Assembly: GCA_030430075.1 (NCBI GenBank)
Contig: JAUIGN010000013.1
Location: forward strand, 62,001 to 126,000
Direction: 5' to 3'
DNA length: 64,000 nt
DNA from: a bacterium
Lineage (GTDB): Bacteria; Planctomycetota; Planctomycetia; Pirellulales; Pirellulaceae
The notes beneath the pieces were generated by a model. The model made no database searches and was not told where the DNA came from. It was given only the letters and a program-made list of their open reading frames with translations. Position numbers and translations under genes: made by a program. This document shows, piece after piece, positions 18,197 to 25,918 of this stretch; position 1 is the stretch's first letter; every line of letters begins with the position of its first letter.

Positions 18197-20317
18197 ATGT
18201 TATGCCGCCGCGTGCCCCTGATCCTCATTCTGTGCCTGACGGCGACGACGGCCGGGGCGGCTCAGCAGAATGCGACTGACCCAGCCACGGCGGAGCCACC
18301 GGGCATCGGCGAGGCCACGGGCGCCGCGGAGAATACTGCAAACAACGATACCGGTGCGGCTCCGGGTCCACTGGGAAGCCCGCGCCGAGCGTTAGAATCG
18401 TTTGTGGTGGCGATGGAAGAAAAAGACTATCGGCGTGCCATCGCCGCGATGGATTTCTCTGCGCTCAATCCGGCGCCGGATGCGTTTCAGCAGGTCGCGC
18501 TGGCGCAGAAGTTGAAAGCGTCGATGGATCGCTTGTCGTTGGTTGATCCGGACAGGATCAGCGACGACCCGGCGAGTCCCCCCGTTCCGCTTCCGCCCGA
18601 AAAGCTGGATTCCGAGATCGTTCTGCGACCGGGCGACGACGGCCAGTGGAGGTTTGCGTCGACGACCGTTGTTGCGGTCGAGTCGCTGTATCGTCTGCTC
18701 CAGCAGACCGCACCGGTCGATCAGGGCGCCGAACTGCCGGCGGCCGTGACTCAGGCTAAGCCAAGTATTGACGATTCTCAGGAGGCTGCCGGGGACGCGC
18801 CGCCGGAAACCACGCCCGCGCCCATGGTACCCGAGGGACTCAAGAGTGCTCGCCGGACCCTCCGCAGCTTGATGGACGCGTTTGAAAAGAAAGACTACGG
18901 TCTGGCAGTGACAGCCTTGGATTTTTCAAAACTGGAGGAACAGGATCCCGAAATGGGGCCGTACGCGAAACTCCAGACGGCTCGGCACCTCAAGGAGGTC
19001 CTCGAGCGGTTGGCAGAGATCGACTACGCTGCGATCAGTGACGATCCGGAAGGGCCGCCGTGCGGCTTTCCACCCGAGTCAACCAGCCCGCCCATCTTGA
19101 TCGTTCGCAGTGGGTCGCCTGCCTGGCGTTTCTCTGCGGACACGGTTTCGCGAGTTGATGATCTTCACGAGATCTACGGCAACCGGCCCGTGCTGAACGT
19201 GCCTGAGACCGACAAGGCCTGGTACGACCGCGAGCTGCTGCTGGGCAATGAAACGTGGCGAATCCTCGCTCTCTTTGGCGCGATCTTTACCGGGTTGCTC
19301 GTTGGTCAGATTCTACGTGCCGTACTGCGATGGCATGCTGATCGCCTGGAGGGACGAGGTCGCACCATGGGGTCGTTTGTCGCTCGAACACTGGCCGCCG
19401 CCGCCGTGGGTGTCCTATTTCTTGCCGGCCTCACTGCCGGCATGAGAGCGTTGGTCCTGGGGCACGAGATCGAGTCACTGGTCACAACCGTGATCCATGT
19501 GATTTTCGCCTTGGTTGTCGGATACATCTGCTTTCGACTGGTTGATGTGGCGGTCGAAATGTTGCGGGAACTGGCGACGCGAACCGGTAGCACGCTGAAC
19601 AATATGCTGGTCCCGATTGTCCGCACATCGCTCCGCTTGACCATCATCGTGCTGGTGGCGTTGGACGTTGCGACCGCCGTCAGCGAACAGCCACCCTCTG
19701 CCGTGTTGGCCGGGCTGGGTGCCGGCGGACTGGCAATCGGGCTCGCCGCTCAGGACACGATCAAGAACCTGTTTGGGTCCGTCATGATATTCGCCGACCG
19801 TCCGTTCGAGTTGGGTGATCGGATTGTCATTGACGGCCATGACGGACCGGTGGAACAGGTCGGTTTTCGGTCGACGCGAATCCGCACGCTGGACGGCCAT
19901 CTGGTGACCGTCCCCAATGCCGAGATGGCCAATAAGACGATTCACAACATTGGCAAGCGTCCGTTTATTCGCCGCGTGGTGGACCTTCGCGTGGCACCCG
20001 ATACCGGTCCGGAGAAGATCCAAGAGGCGCTCAACATCCTGCAGCAATCCCTGACTGACCACGAAGTGCAGCAAGCGGACTTTCCGCCGCGCGTCTTTCT
20101 GCACGACTTCCTCGATTCGGCGATCAACCTGCGTGCCATTTACTGGTACCACCCGCCCGCCTATTGGGATTACTGCGAGTTCAGCGAACGCTTCAATCTG
20201 CAGGTGATCGAACGCTTCCGAGAGGCCGGGATCCGTTTTGCCCTGCCGACCCAACGCGTGTTGCTAACGAACGAGATTGACGCGTCAACCACCAGCCAAT
20301 CGCCACGTCCCACGTAA
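18197..20317 (+). CDS. MscS-family mechanosensitive channel with duplicated periplasmic domain
   Basis: 706 residues. Start 18197 has GGAG 8 nt upstream and begins with a signal peptide (CRRVPLILILCLTATTAGAA). Two homologous ~120-residue domains follow: about 58-180 ('SPRRALESFVVAMEEKDYRRAI') and about 218-340 ('SARRTLRSLMDAFEKKDYGLAV'), each containing an 'AISDDP/RISDDP' motif. Then transmembrane segments near 355-375, 393-415, 428-452 and 475-495, and the pore helix 'AVLAGLGAGGLAIGLAAQDTIKN' (about 508-530) with its Gly/Ala packing pattern, followed by the beta domain 'FELGDRIVIDGHDGPVEQVGFRSTRIRT'. It releases osmolytes on membrane tension. The extra N-terminal domains probably sense the envelope. 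Monocistronic in appearance. Confidence 0.92.
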   Translation: MLCRRVPLILILCLTATTAGAAQQNATDPATAEPPGIGEATGAAENTANNDTGAAPGPLGSPRRALESFVVAMEEKDYRRAIAAMDFSALNPAPDAFQQVALAQKLKASMDRLSLVDPDRISDDPASPPVPLPPEKLDSEIVLRPGDDGQWRFASTTVVAVESLYRLLQQTAPVDQGAELPAAVTQAKPSIDDSQEAAGDAPPETTPAPMVPEGLKSARRTLRSLMDAFEKKDYGLAVTALDFSKLEEQDPEMGPYAKLQTARHLKEVLERLAEIDYAAISDDPEGPPCGFPPESTSPPILIVRSGSPAWRFSADTVSRVDDLHEIYGNRPVLNVPETDKAWYDRELLLGNETWRILALFGAIFTGLLVGQILRAVLRWHADRLEGRGRTMGSFVARTLAAAAVGVLFLAGLTAGMRALVLGHEIESLVTTVIHVIFALVVGYICFRLVDVAVEMLRELATRTGSTLNNMLVPIVRTSLRLTIIVLVALDVATAVSEQPPSAVLAGLGAGGLAIGLAAQDTIKNLFGSVMIFADRPFELGDRIVIDGHDGPVEQVGFRSTRIRTLDGHLVTVPNAEMANKTIHNIGKRPFIRRVVDLRVAPDTGPEKIQEALNILQQSLTDHEVQQADFPPRVFLHDFLDSAINLRAIYWYHPPAYWDYCEFSERFNLQVIERFREAGIRFALPTQRVLLTNEIDASTTSQSPRPT

Positions 20318-20574
20318 ATCATGCGATGCGTGACATAAACACGGGCCAATCAGTGTGGGCGGAAGATACCACCGAAGCCCCGTGTTCCATGCGCTGCTCG
20401 ACGCCACAGCATGGGCCGTCATGCCCTCAGCGATCGCGGCAACGCGCATCGCGCGTCCGACGTTGCAATCGCAGGCCCTGGCGCTTTACAACAGGGAAAC
20501 CGATTGTCAGTACACCGAGTCGATAAAACGGCGCCCGATATGCGCCGTCTCAGTAACCAAGGCGGAGCGAACCA

Positions 20575-22092
20575 ATGAGTGGTAGATACAGCCAGTGGGG
20601 CCTTGCGGCACTGATTTTCATGGTTTCGTTCATCGGCGGCCGCGACCAGCCGGCCCTGGCCCAGCCCGCACGCACCAATATCATTCTCTGCATGGGTGAC
20701 GACCACGGCTGGGACGAGACCGGCTATAACGGCCATCCGCATTTGCAGACCCCGGTACTTGATGCGATGGCGGCCAACGGCCTGCGGCTCGACCGCTTTT
20801 ACTCCGCCCATCCATCCTGCTCGCCAACGCGGGGCAGTGTGCTGACCGGTCGTCACCCGGTGCGCTATGGGACGTTCGCACCCAACTACTCGATCCGGCC
20901 CGAAGAGATCAGCATCGCCCAGTTGCTTGGGCAGGCCGGCTACGTTTGTGGGCATTTCGGCAAGTGGCATCTGGGACCGGTGAAACAAGCTTCACCGACC
21001 AGTCCCGGAGCGATGGGGTTTTCCGAATGGCTTTCCCACGACAACTTCTTTGAACTCAACCCGACGTTTTCGCGGAACGGCGCGGCGCCGCAGAAGTTTA
21101 ACGGCGAGAGCTCGGAGATTCTGGTCGCCGAGACGATTCGTTTCCTGGAAGCGGCGACATCCAGCGATCGTCCGTTCTTCGTAGTCCTCTGGTTTGGTTC
21201 ACCACACGAACCGTATAGCGGCCTCCGCGAGGACCTGGATCGGTACGCCGACTTGCCGGAACACTACGCAGATCGGCAGGTCTCCCTCACTTCAAACGAA
21301 ACTGGGCGGCCAACCAAACGTCCACTCCGAGAGGTCCTTCAGGAACGCTACGCCGAGATTACGGCGATGGACCGATCGATGGGGACGTTGCGAACATGGC
21401 TGGCGGAAAACGGCCAGCAAGACAACACGTTGCTCTGGTATTGCGGTGACAACGGGACCCCAGGCGATGGCATCGTGACATCGCCGTTCCGCGGCAGAAA
21501 GGGAACATTGTACGAAGGTGGGATCCGCGTTCCCGGCATCATCGAATGGCCGCATGGCATCCCGGAGCCTCGTCAGACGGACGTGAATACGGTGACGAGC
21601 GACATCCTGCCGACGCTCTGCGAACTGGCGGGCATTGCCCTCCCGAACCGGCCGCTCGACGGGCTCTCACTGCAACCGTTGCTCAACGGCGAATGGGAAG
21701 TTCGCCCGACACCGATCGGGTTTTGGGAATTTGATCGCTCCGGTGCGGGAAACGCCGAACCCTACTTGCCGGCGACGTTGCAGTCCGGCACGACGCCGCT
21801 CGTCAAATTGATGGCGGGCTTGCCGACTCGGAATTTTCGCAACTTCCATCACCCGGACATTGCCGCACGCGACTACGGCGGTCAGCGAGTGCTGCTCGAC
21901 AATCGGTACAAACTCCTCGTCAAAGGGCTGGGAGAAAAGACCCGTGTCGAACTGTACGATCTGCGACGTGATCCGGCCGAACGGGAAGACGTGGCGGCAG
22001 CCAAGCCCGCCGTCGTTACCCGCCTGCAGGATGAGCTTCGAGATTGGCAAGCGTCCGTTCTGCGCAGCTTGACGGGTGCCGACTACCGATAG
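20575..22092 (+). CDS. Secreted sulfatase (formylglycine-type)
   Basis: 505 residues. GGAG lies 7 nt before ATG 20575. Signal peptide to about residue 30 ('GLAALIFMVSFIGG...ALAQ'). Sulfatase family core: metal-binding D42-D43 in 'MGDDHGW', the formylglycine motif C82-S-P-T-R86 with 'GSVLTGRHP', 'GHFGKWHLG', 'WYCGDNGTPGDG' and 'PFRGRKGTLYEGGIRVPGI'. Cys82 is the residue converted to formylglycine by a maturase; no maturase gene is in the window. It likely hydrolyses sulfate esters of algal or other polysaccharides, as is typical of the large planctomycete sulfatase sets. Confidence 0.96.
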   Translation: MSGRYSQWGLAALIFMVSFIGGRDQPALAQPARTNIILCMGDDHGWDETGYNGHPHLQTPVLDAMAANGLRLDRFYSAHPSCSPTRGSVLTGRHPVRYGTFAPNYSIRPEEISIAQLLGQAGYVCGHFGKWHLGPVKQASPTSPGAMGFSEWLSHDNFFELNPTFSRNGAAPQKFNGESSEILVAETIRFLEAATSSDRPFFVVLWFGSPHEPYSGLREDLDRYADLPEHYADRQVSLTSNETGRPTKRPLREVLQERYAEITAMDRSMGTLRTWLAENGQQDNTLLWYCGDNGTPGDGIVTSPFRGRKGTLYEGGIRVPGIIEWPHGIPEPRQTDVNTVTSDILPTLCELAGIALPNRPLDGLSLQPLLNGEWEVRPTPIGFWEFDRSGAGNAEPYLPATLQSGTTPLVKLMAGLPTRNFRNFHHPDIAARDYGGQRVLLDNRYKLLVKGLGEKTRVELYDLRRDPAEREDVAAAKPAVVTRLQDELRDWQASVLRSLTGADYR

Positions 22093-22133
22093 CAGGCCAC
22101 GCCGTCCGGGCGACGGCGGTTCCAGCCAACGCG

Positions 22134-22177
22134 CGGCACTCCTTCCACGGTTCCGAAGGTCATGCTGGGCATGACGT
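22134..22177 (+). repeat. Dispersed palindromic element, family B, copy 1
   Basis: The 17-nt imperfect palindrome GTCATGCTGGGCATGAC (22159-22175) is preceded by GCACTCCTTCC...CCGAAG. The same arrangement occurs at 61148-61190 (GTCATGCTGTGCATGAC) and in weaker form at 43114-43142. Confidence 0.65.
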
Positions 22178-22305
22178 CAATCGGTCCAACGCCGCACGGA
22201 AACGCGTCATCAACAACGTTGTGCCGTTGCCTCCCAATGCGTCATACGCAGCGACCGCGCCACCCGGAAGCGATGTTTCGCTCGCTCCGTTGTTTGCCGC
22301 GATCC

Positions 22306-22524
22306 TTACTGCTGTTCGCACGTCTTCATGGCGCGGAAGCCGGCATGGGTCAGCGAGTAGGCGCCTTTGAAAGTCTCTTTCACCAGGAAGTCTTTCTCCG
22401 TCAGTTGCCGCAGGGCCGCTTTGTGCCGTTCCAGGTTGGGCCCGAAGAAACAGAGCATCTTTCCCGGTGTGACCAGGTATTCACTGAACGTACGCAAGAC
22501 TCGCTTCTCGGATGGTGTCAACAA
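22306..22524 (-). CDS. Small planctomycete protein with winged-helix-like fold, TTG start
   Basis: 72 residues from a TTG at 22524, chosen because GGGAGA lies 5 nt upstream and the upstream frame translates to Arg-rich noise. The product (starting 'MLTPSEKRVLRTFSEYLVTPGKMLCFFG') has three predicted helices and a 'LTEKDFLVKETFKGAYSLTHAGFRAM' end that resembles the recognition helix and wing of MarR/winged-helix domains. I know similar short proteins in planctomycetes but no assigned function. Possible DNA-binding regulator. Located 264 bp downstream of the DEAD-box helicase on the same strand. Confidence 0.7.
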   Translation of the reverse strand: MLTPSEKRVLRTFSEYLVTPGKMLCFFGPNLERHKAALRQLTEKDFLVKETFKGAYSLTHAGFRAMKTCEQQ

Positions 22525-22788
22525 GGTTCTCTCCCGTTCGAAGTCTTGGTGAGTTGCTTCCGAACCGCGGAGTGGATCGGAATACGATAACAGTTGCTCT
22601 CGGTTGGATCGATTGGTTGCGTATGGGGGACGACGTCGAGCTTCCCGGGTTCGCTCGAGCAATGTGACCCTCCCTGGCTGTCGGCACCGGACCTCCCTGG
22701 GGCCCACTGCCTGGCTGCAGCGGTAAGTCCGTGATCCGGCGTGAAACCCCTGCGGCCGAAGGGCATTCACGTGCCGTCTTGATTTCGT

Positions 22789-24249
22789 CTATTTACGCTT
22801 GTCGGTTGCAGACTTGGTAAACCTCCGCCGCTTCGCCCCGGTTACTTTCCCCGTGGCGGTCGCCGGCCGTTTCGCTCGGCGCGAATTCCCCTGCTTGGCC
22901 GGTCGCTTGCCACCCGTGTGAGGCTCGGTTCCGTCGCTTTGATTGGTGTTTCCATAACGCATCTGGCCCGACCCCGCGCTTGAGCCCCTGCCCGACTCTT
23001 GTTGCTGCCCGCCCTTCCGGCTCCGCTTGTTTCCTGGCTCGGTACGCTCTCGCTGCGCGTTGGGTGACGGTGGACCGGCAATCTTCCCGGTGGCGACCGG
23101 CGGTGATTTCTTGACCGGCACTTTCCGTCCCGTCAACCGCTCGATCATCCGCAGCAGTTTCCGCTCGTCGCTGTCGCAAAACGAGATTGCCTGGCCTGCG
23201 GCGCCGGCCCGCGCCGTGCGGCCGATGCGATGAACGTACGTCTCCGGGACTTCCGGCAGATCGTAATTGATAACATGCGAAATGTCGCTGAAATCCAAAC
23301 CGCGAGCTGCCAGGTCCGTGGCCACCAGCACCGGGGGCCGGGGCCCGTTGAACTCGCCCATCACGGCCGTTCGCCGGGCTTGGCTCTTGTTCCCGTGAAT
23401 CGCCAGGGCGCGGATCCCGTCTCGCTCCAGGATCCGAGCGATCTTGTCCGCTCCGCGCTTGGTGCGTGAGAACACCAGCGTCTTCGAGCGAGCGGTCGTC
23501 TGCAGCAAGTGGCTCAGTGTCGCCGCTTTCGCGTGTCGTTCGACAAAGAACACCGATTGTGCAACACGGTCGGGCGTGGAGGCGACCGGTGCGACTTTGA
23601 CTTCCACCGGACGTCGCAGCCACTGGTCGGCAAGCTCGCGAATCGCAGCCGGCATCGTGGCGGAGAACATCAGCGTTTGTCGTTGCAAGGGCACCTTGGC
23701 CACGATCTTGCGCAGGTCATGGATGAAGCCCATGTCGAGCATCTGGTCGGCCTCGTCAAGAATCAGGATCTCCACGTGGCTGAGATCGATCAGGCCTTGG
23801 CCCATGAGGTCCAGCAGCCGACCGGGCGTCGCCACCAAGGTGTCAATTCCGGCTTGCAAGGCGCGGACCTGCGGTCCTTGCCGAACGCCGCCGAAGATCA
23901 CCGCGTGCCGTAACCCCGTGTGGCAACCATAGGTCCCCAGGCTGTCACCAATTTGACCCGCCAGTTCACGCGTGGGGGTCAGGATCAAACACCGAATTAC
24001 TCGACGACCCGATCGCTGCCGTCGCCGCTGAGCGCCCGACGGACGCGCCGGGGCGCGCGACAACCGGTGCAGCGTGGGAAGTGAAAACGCGGCCGTCTTG
24101 CCGGTCCCGGTCTGGGCGCAACCGATCAAATCTCTACCCTGCAATACGTGCGGGATGGCCTTCGCTTGGATGGGGGTTGCCTTTTCGTAACCAGCCTCCT
24201 GGAGACTGCGGAGAAGGGGCGGGGAGAGTGCAAGTTCAGCAAACTTCAT
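22789..24249 (-). CDS. DEAD-box ATP-dependent RNA helicase (RhlE-like)
   Basis: 486 residues from ATG 24249. Helicase motifs are complete: Q motif 'ATPIQ', motif I A45-Q-T-G-T-G-K51-T, Ia 'PTRELAGQ', Ib 'TPGRLLD', II D165-E-A-D168, III 'SAT', V 'ATDLAARGLDF', VI 'HRIGRTARAG'. The C-terminal ~110 residues are Lys/Arg/Ser/Gly-rich and low in complexity, as in RhlE/CsdA-type helicases that bind structured RNA in ribosome assembly or cold adaptation. A frame extends upstream to 24378 but adds no conserved residues; the helicase family normally starts just before 'FAELALSP', as here. It is divergent from the NIPSNAP gene across a 726-bp gap. Confidence 0.95.
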   Translation of the reverse strand: MKFAELALSPPLLRSLQEAGYEKATPIQAKAIPHVLQGRDLIGCAQTGTGKTAAFSLPTLHRLSRAPARPSGAQRRRQRSGRRVIRCLILTPTRELAGQIGDSLGTYGCHTGLRHAVIFGGVRQGPQVRALQAGIDTLVATPGRLLDLMGQGLIDLSHVEILILDEADQMLDMGFIHDLRKIVAKVPLQRQTLMFSATMPAAIRELADQWLRRPVEVKVAPVASTPDRVAQSVFFVERHAKAATLSHLLQTTARSKTLVFSRTKRGADKIARILERDGIRALAIHGNKSQARRTAVMGEFNGPRPPVLVATDLAARGLDFSDISHVINYDLPEVPETYVHRIGRTARAGAAGQAISFCDSDERKLLRMIERLTGRKVPVKKSPPVATGKIAGPPSPNAQRERTEPGNKRSRKGGQQQESGRGSSAGSGQMRYGNTNQSDGTEPHTGGKRPAKQGNSRRAKRPATATGKVTGAKRRRFTKSATDKRK

Positions 24250-24512
24250 CAAAATAATCTGTCTTCCGATTTCCGAGACGGTCAGGCACGGGCTCCGATT
24301 GCTACCGGCAACGGCTGAGCGCTTGTGCGAAAACTCGAAGCGAACGAGACGCCAGAGAGCCTTGCGGCGGCTCGACACCGTCGCACTCTCCCGAACCGCT
24401 TAGGCCCTGCGTCTCCGCAGTCGCCGCTCCGGGAGAGGAGCAAACAAGTCACCGGTAAGAAGGTCTGGAGCGAACGCATCCATTGCGGGCGAGAGAAAAC
24501 ACGACGCACCCC

Positions 24513-24546
24513 GCCAGTCACTCGGCAGGGCCAGTCACTCGGCAGG
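24513..24546. repeat. Perfect 17-bp tandem duplication
   Basis: GCCAGTCACTCGGCAGG is present twice head to tail (24513-24529 and 24530-24546). Confidence 0.9.
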
Positions 24547-24576
24547 TGTCCCAATTACCGCAATCGTGAAGTGAAG

Positions 24577-24593
24577 CCGGCAAGATTTGCCGG
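24577..24593. other. Perfect dyad CCGGCAA-GAT-TTGCCGG
   Basis: 7-bp arms with a 3-nt centre. No T-run follows, so it is not a typical terminator; it could be an operator or simply chance. Confidence 0.45.
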
Positions 24594-24975
24594 TCACGCG
24601 ACGTGTTATGCAGCCACTGTAGTGTAGCAGATCCACTCGCCTCGTCAACGGCCGACGGGCGATGCACTCGCGCTGCCGCCAGGTACGGTGCAGTGCTTCG
24701 TGATGCACGGGCGCCCAAGCGAGACGCTGCCACGGTGCGGCGAGCCATGCGGACGCTGATTGCGCACTCAATCGCTGCGGTTGTCCTCAATGACACGCCG
24801 GGCCGCTATATTGCAACGCTGCAAACGCATCCCTGGTTCCGTCTGTCACGAACGTCGCCGGCCGACGTGGTTGCTTACGAACAAGGTTTCCCAAGCCGAC
24901 GTGTGTACGTTACGCTTGCACGATCACGCTACGTGCAGGCACTCCCACAACGGGCATTTTCAACAGGAGTCATCA

Positions 24976-25731
24976 ATGCAGATTCACCCCCTGGTCGGTT
25001 ACCTGGCAACATGTGCGGTGCTGGGAATGTTGGTTTCGGAGTCATTGGCCGACGTTTACGAACTGCGTACCTACACCACCAACCCCGGCAAGCTCGACGC
25101 TCTGAATGCCCGCTTTCGAGATCATACCGTCAAGCTGTTCGACAAGCACGGGATGAAATCGGTCGGCTACTGGGTACCGACCGACGGCGACGAAGCCAAG
25201 AACACGCTGATCTACGTCATCAAGCACCAGAGCCGCGACGCTGCCAAAGCTTCCTGGCAAGCCTTCCTGGCCGACCCCGCCTGGCAGAAGGTGGCGAAGG
25301 AGTCTCAGTTGGATGGGCGGATACTGGCGAAGCGTCCCGAAGCGGTGTTTATGGAGAAGACGGAGTACTCGCCGACCTGGAATGAGGGACCGAAAGCCGA
25401 CGATGGGGTCTTCGAATTGCGGATCTATCAGGCCGCCCCCGGCAAACTCGGCAAGCTCGACGCGCGGTTCCGCGACCACACAATCCGGCTGTTCAACAAG
25501 CACGGCATGAAATCGGTTGCCTACTGGCACCCGACCGACGAACCTGATTCGAAGGACCACCTCATCTACATCATCAAGCATGCCAGCCGTGCCGCGGCCA
25601 AAGAGTCCTGGCAAGCATTCAGCGCGGATCCCGAATGGAAGAAGGCGGCGCAGGAGTCGGGGGTTGGACGGCTGGCGGAACGGCCCGAGTCCATCTACAT
25701 GAAGGCGACGGATTACTCGCCCATCAAGTAA
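24976..25731 (+). CDS. Secreted double NIPSNAP-domain protein
   Basis: 251 residues. ATG 24976 has AGGAG 6 nt upstream and begins with a signal peptide (QIHPLVGYLATCAVLGMLVSESLA). Two NIPSNAP domains follow: about 26-130 ('VYELRTYTTNPGKLDALNARFRDHTVKLF') and about 142-248 ('VFELRIYQAAPGKLGKLDARFRDHTIRLF'), each with 'KHGMKSV.YW.PTD' and '.LIY(V/I)IKH.SR.AAK.SWQAF'. NIPSNAP belongs to the dimeric alpha-beta barrel superfamily, so two fused copies should form one barrel. Molecular function is unknown. Single gene between a divergent and a convergent neighbour. Confidence 0.93.
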   Translation: MQIHPLVGYLATCAVLGMLVSESLADVYELRTYTTNPGKLDALNARFRDHTVKLFDKHGMKSVGYWVPTDGDEAKNTLIYVIKHQSRDAAKASWQAFLADPAWQKVAKESQLDGRILAKRPEAVFMEKTEYSPTWNEGPKADDGVFELRIYQAAPGKLGKLDARFRDHTIRLFNKHGMKSVAYWHPTDEPDSKDHLIYIIKHASRAAAKESWQAFSADPEWKKAAQESGVGRLAERPESIYMKATDYSPIK

Positions 25732-25918
25732 ACGTCGCCAACAGGATCATGCGAGCGGACGGTCTGCGCGAACCATTGCGGTTTGCACGAGGGCCGGCGC
25801 CGCGCCACCGTTTCTCGCGGCGCGTGTCGCAGTGCTCTTACGGCGCGACCGGCGATGGTGGCGATGGTGGCGGTCACCGGCCGCGCCATCGCGCCGCGAT
25901 TCCGCGCGGACCGCGGCG

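Larger units (their letters stand above)
24250..24975. other. Long divergent intergenic region
   Basis: 726 bp between the helicase (minus) and the NIPSNAP gene (plus). No gene is supportable. It contains a perfect tandem duplication (24513-24546) and a short perfect dyad (24577-24593). The length is atypical for this window and would allow a long helicase leader or a non-coding RNA, but I see no recognisable RNA motif. Confidence 0.45.
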
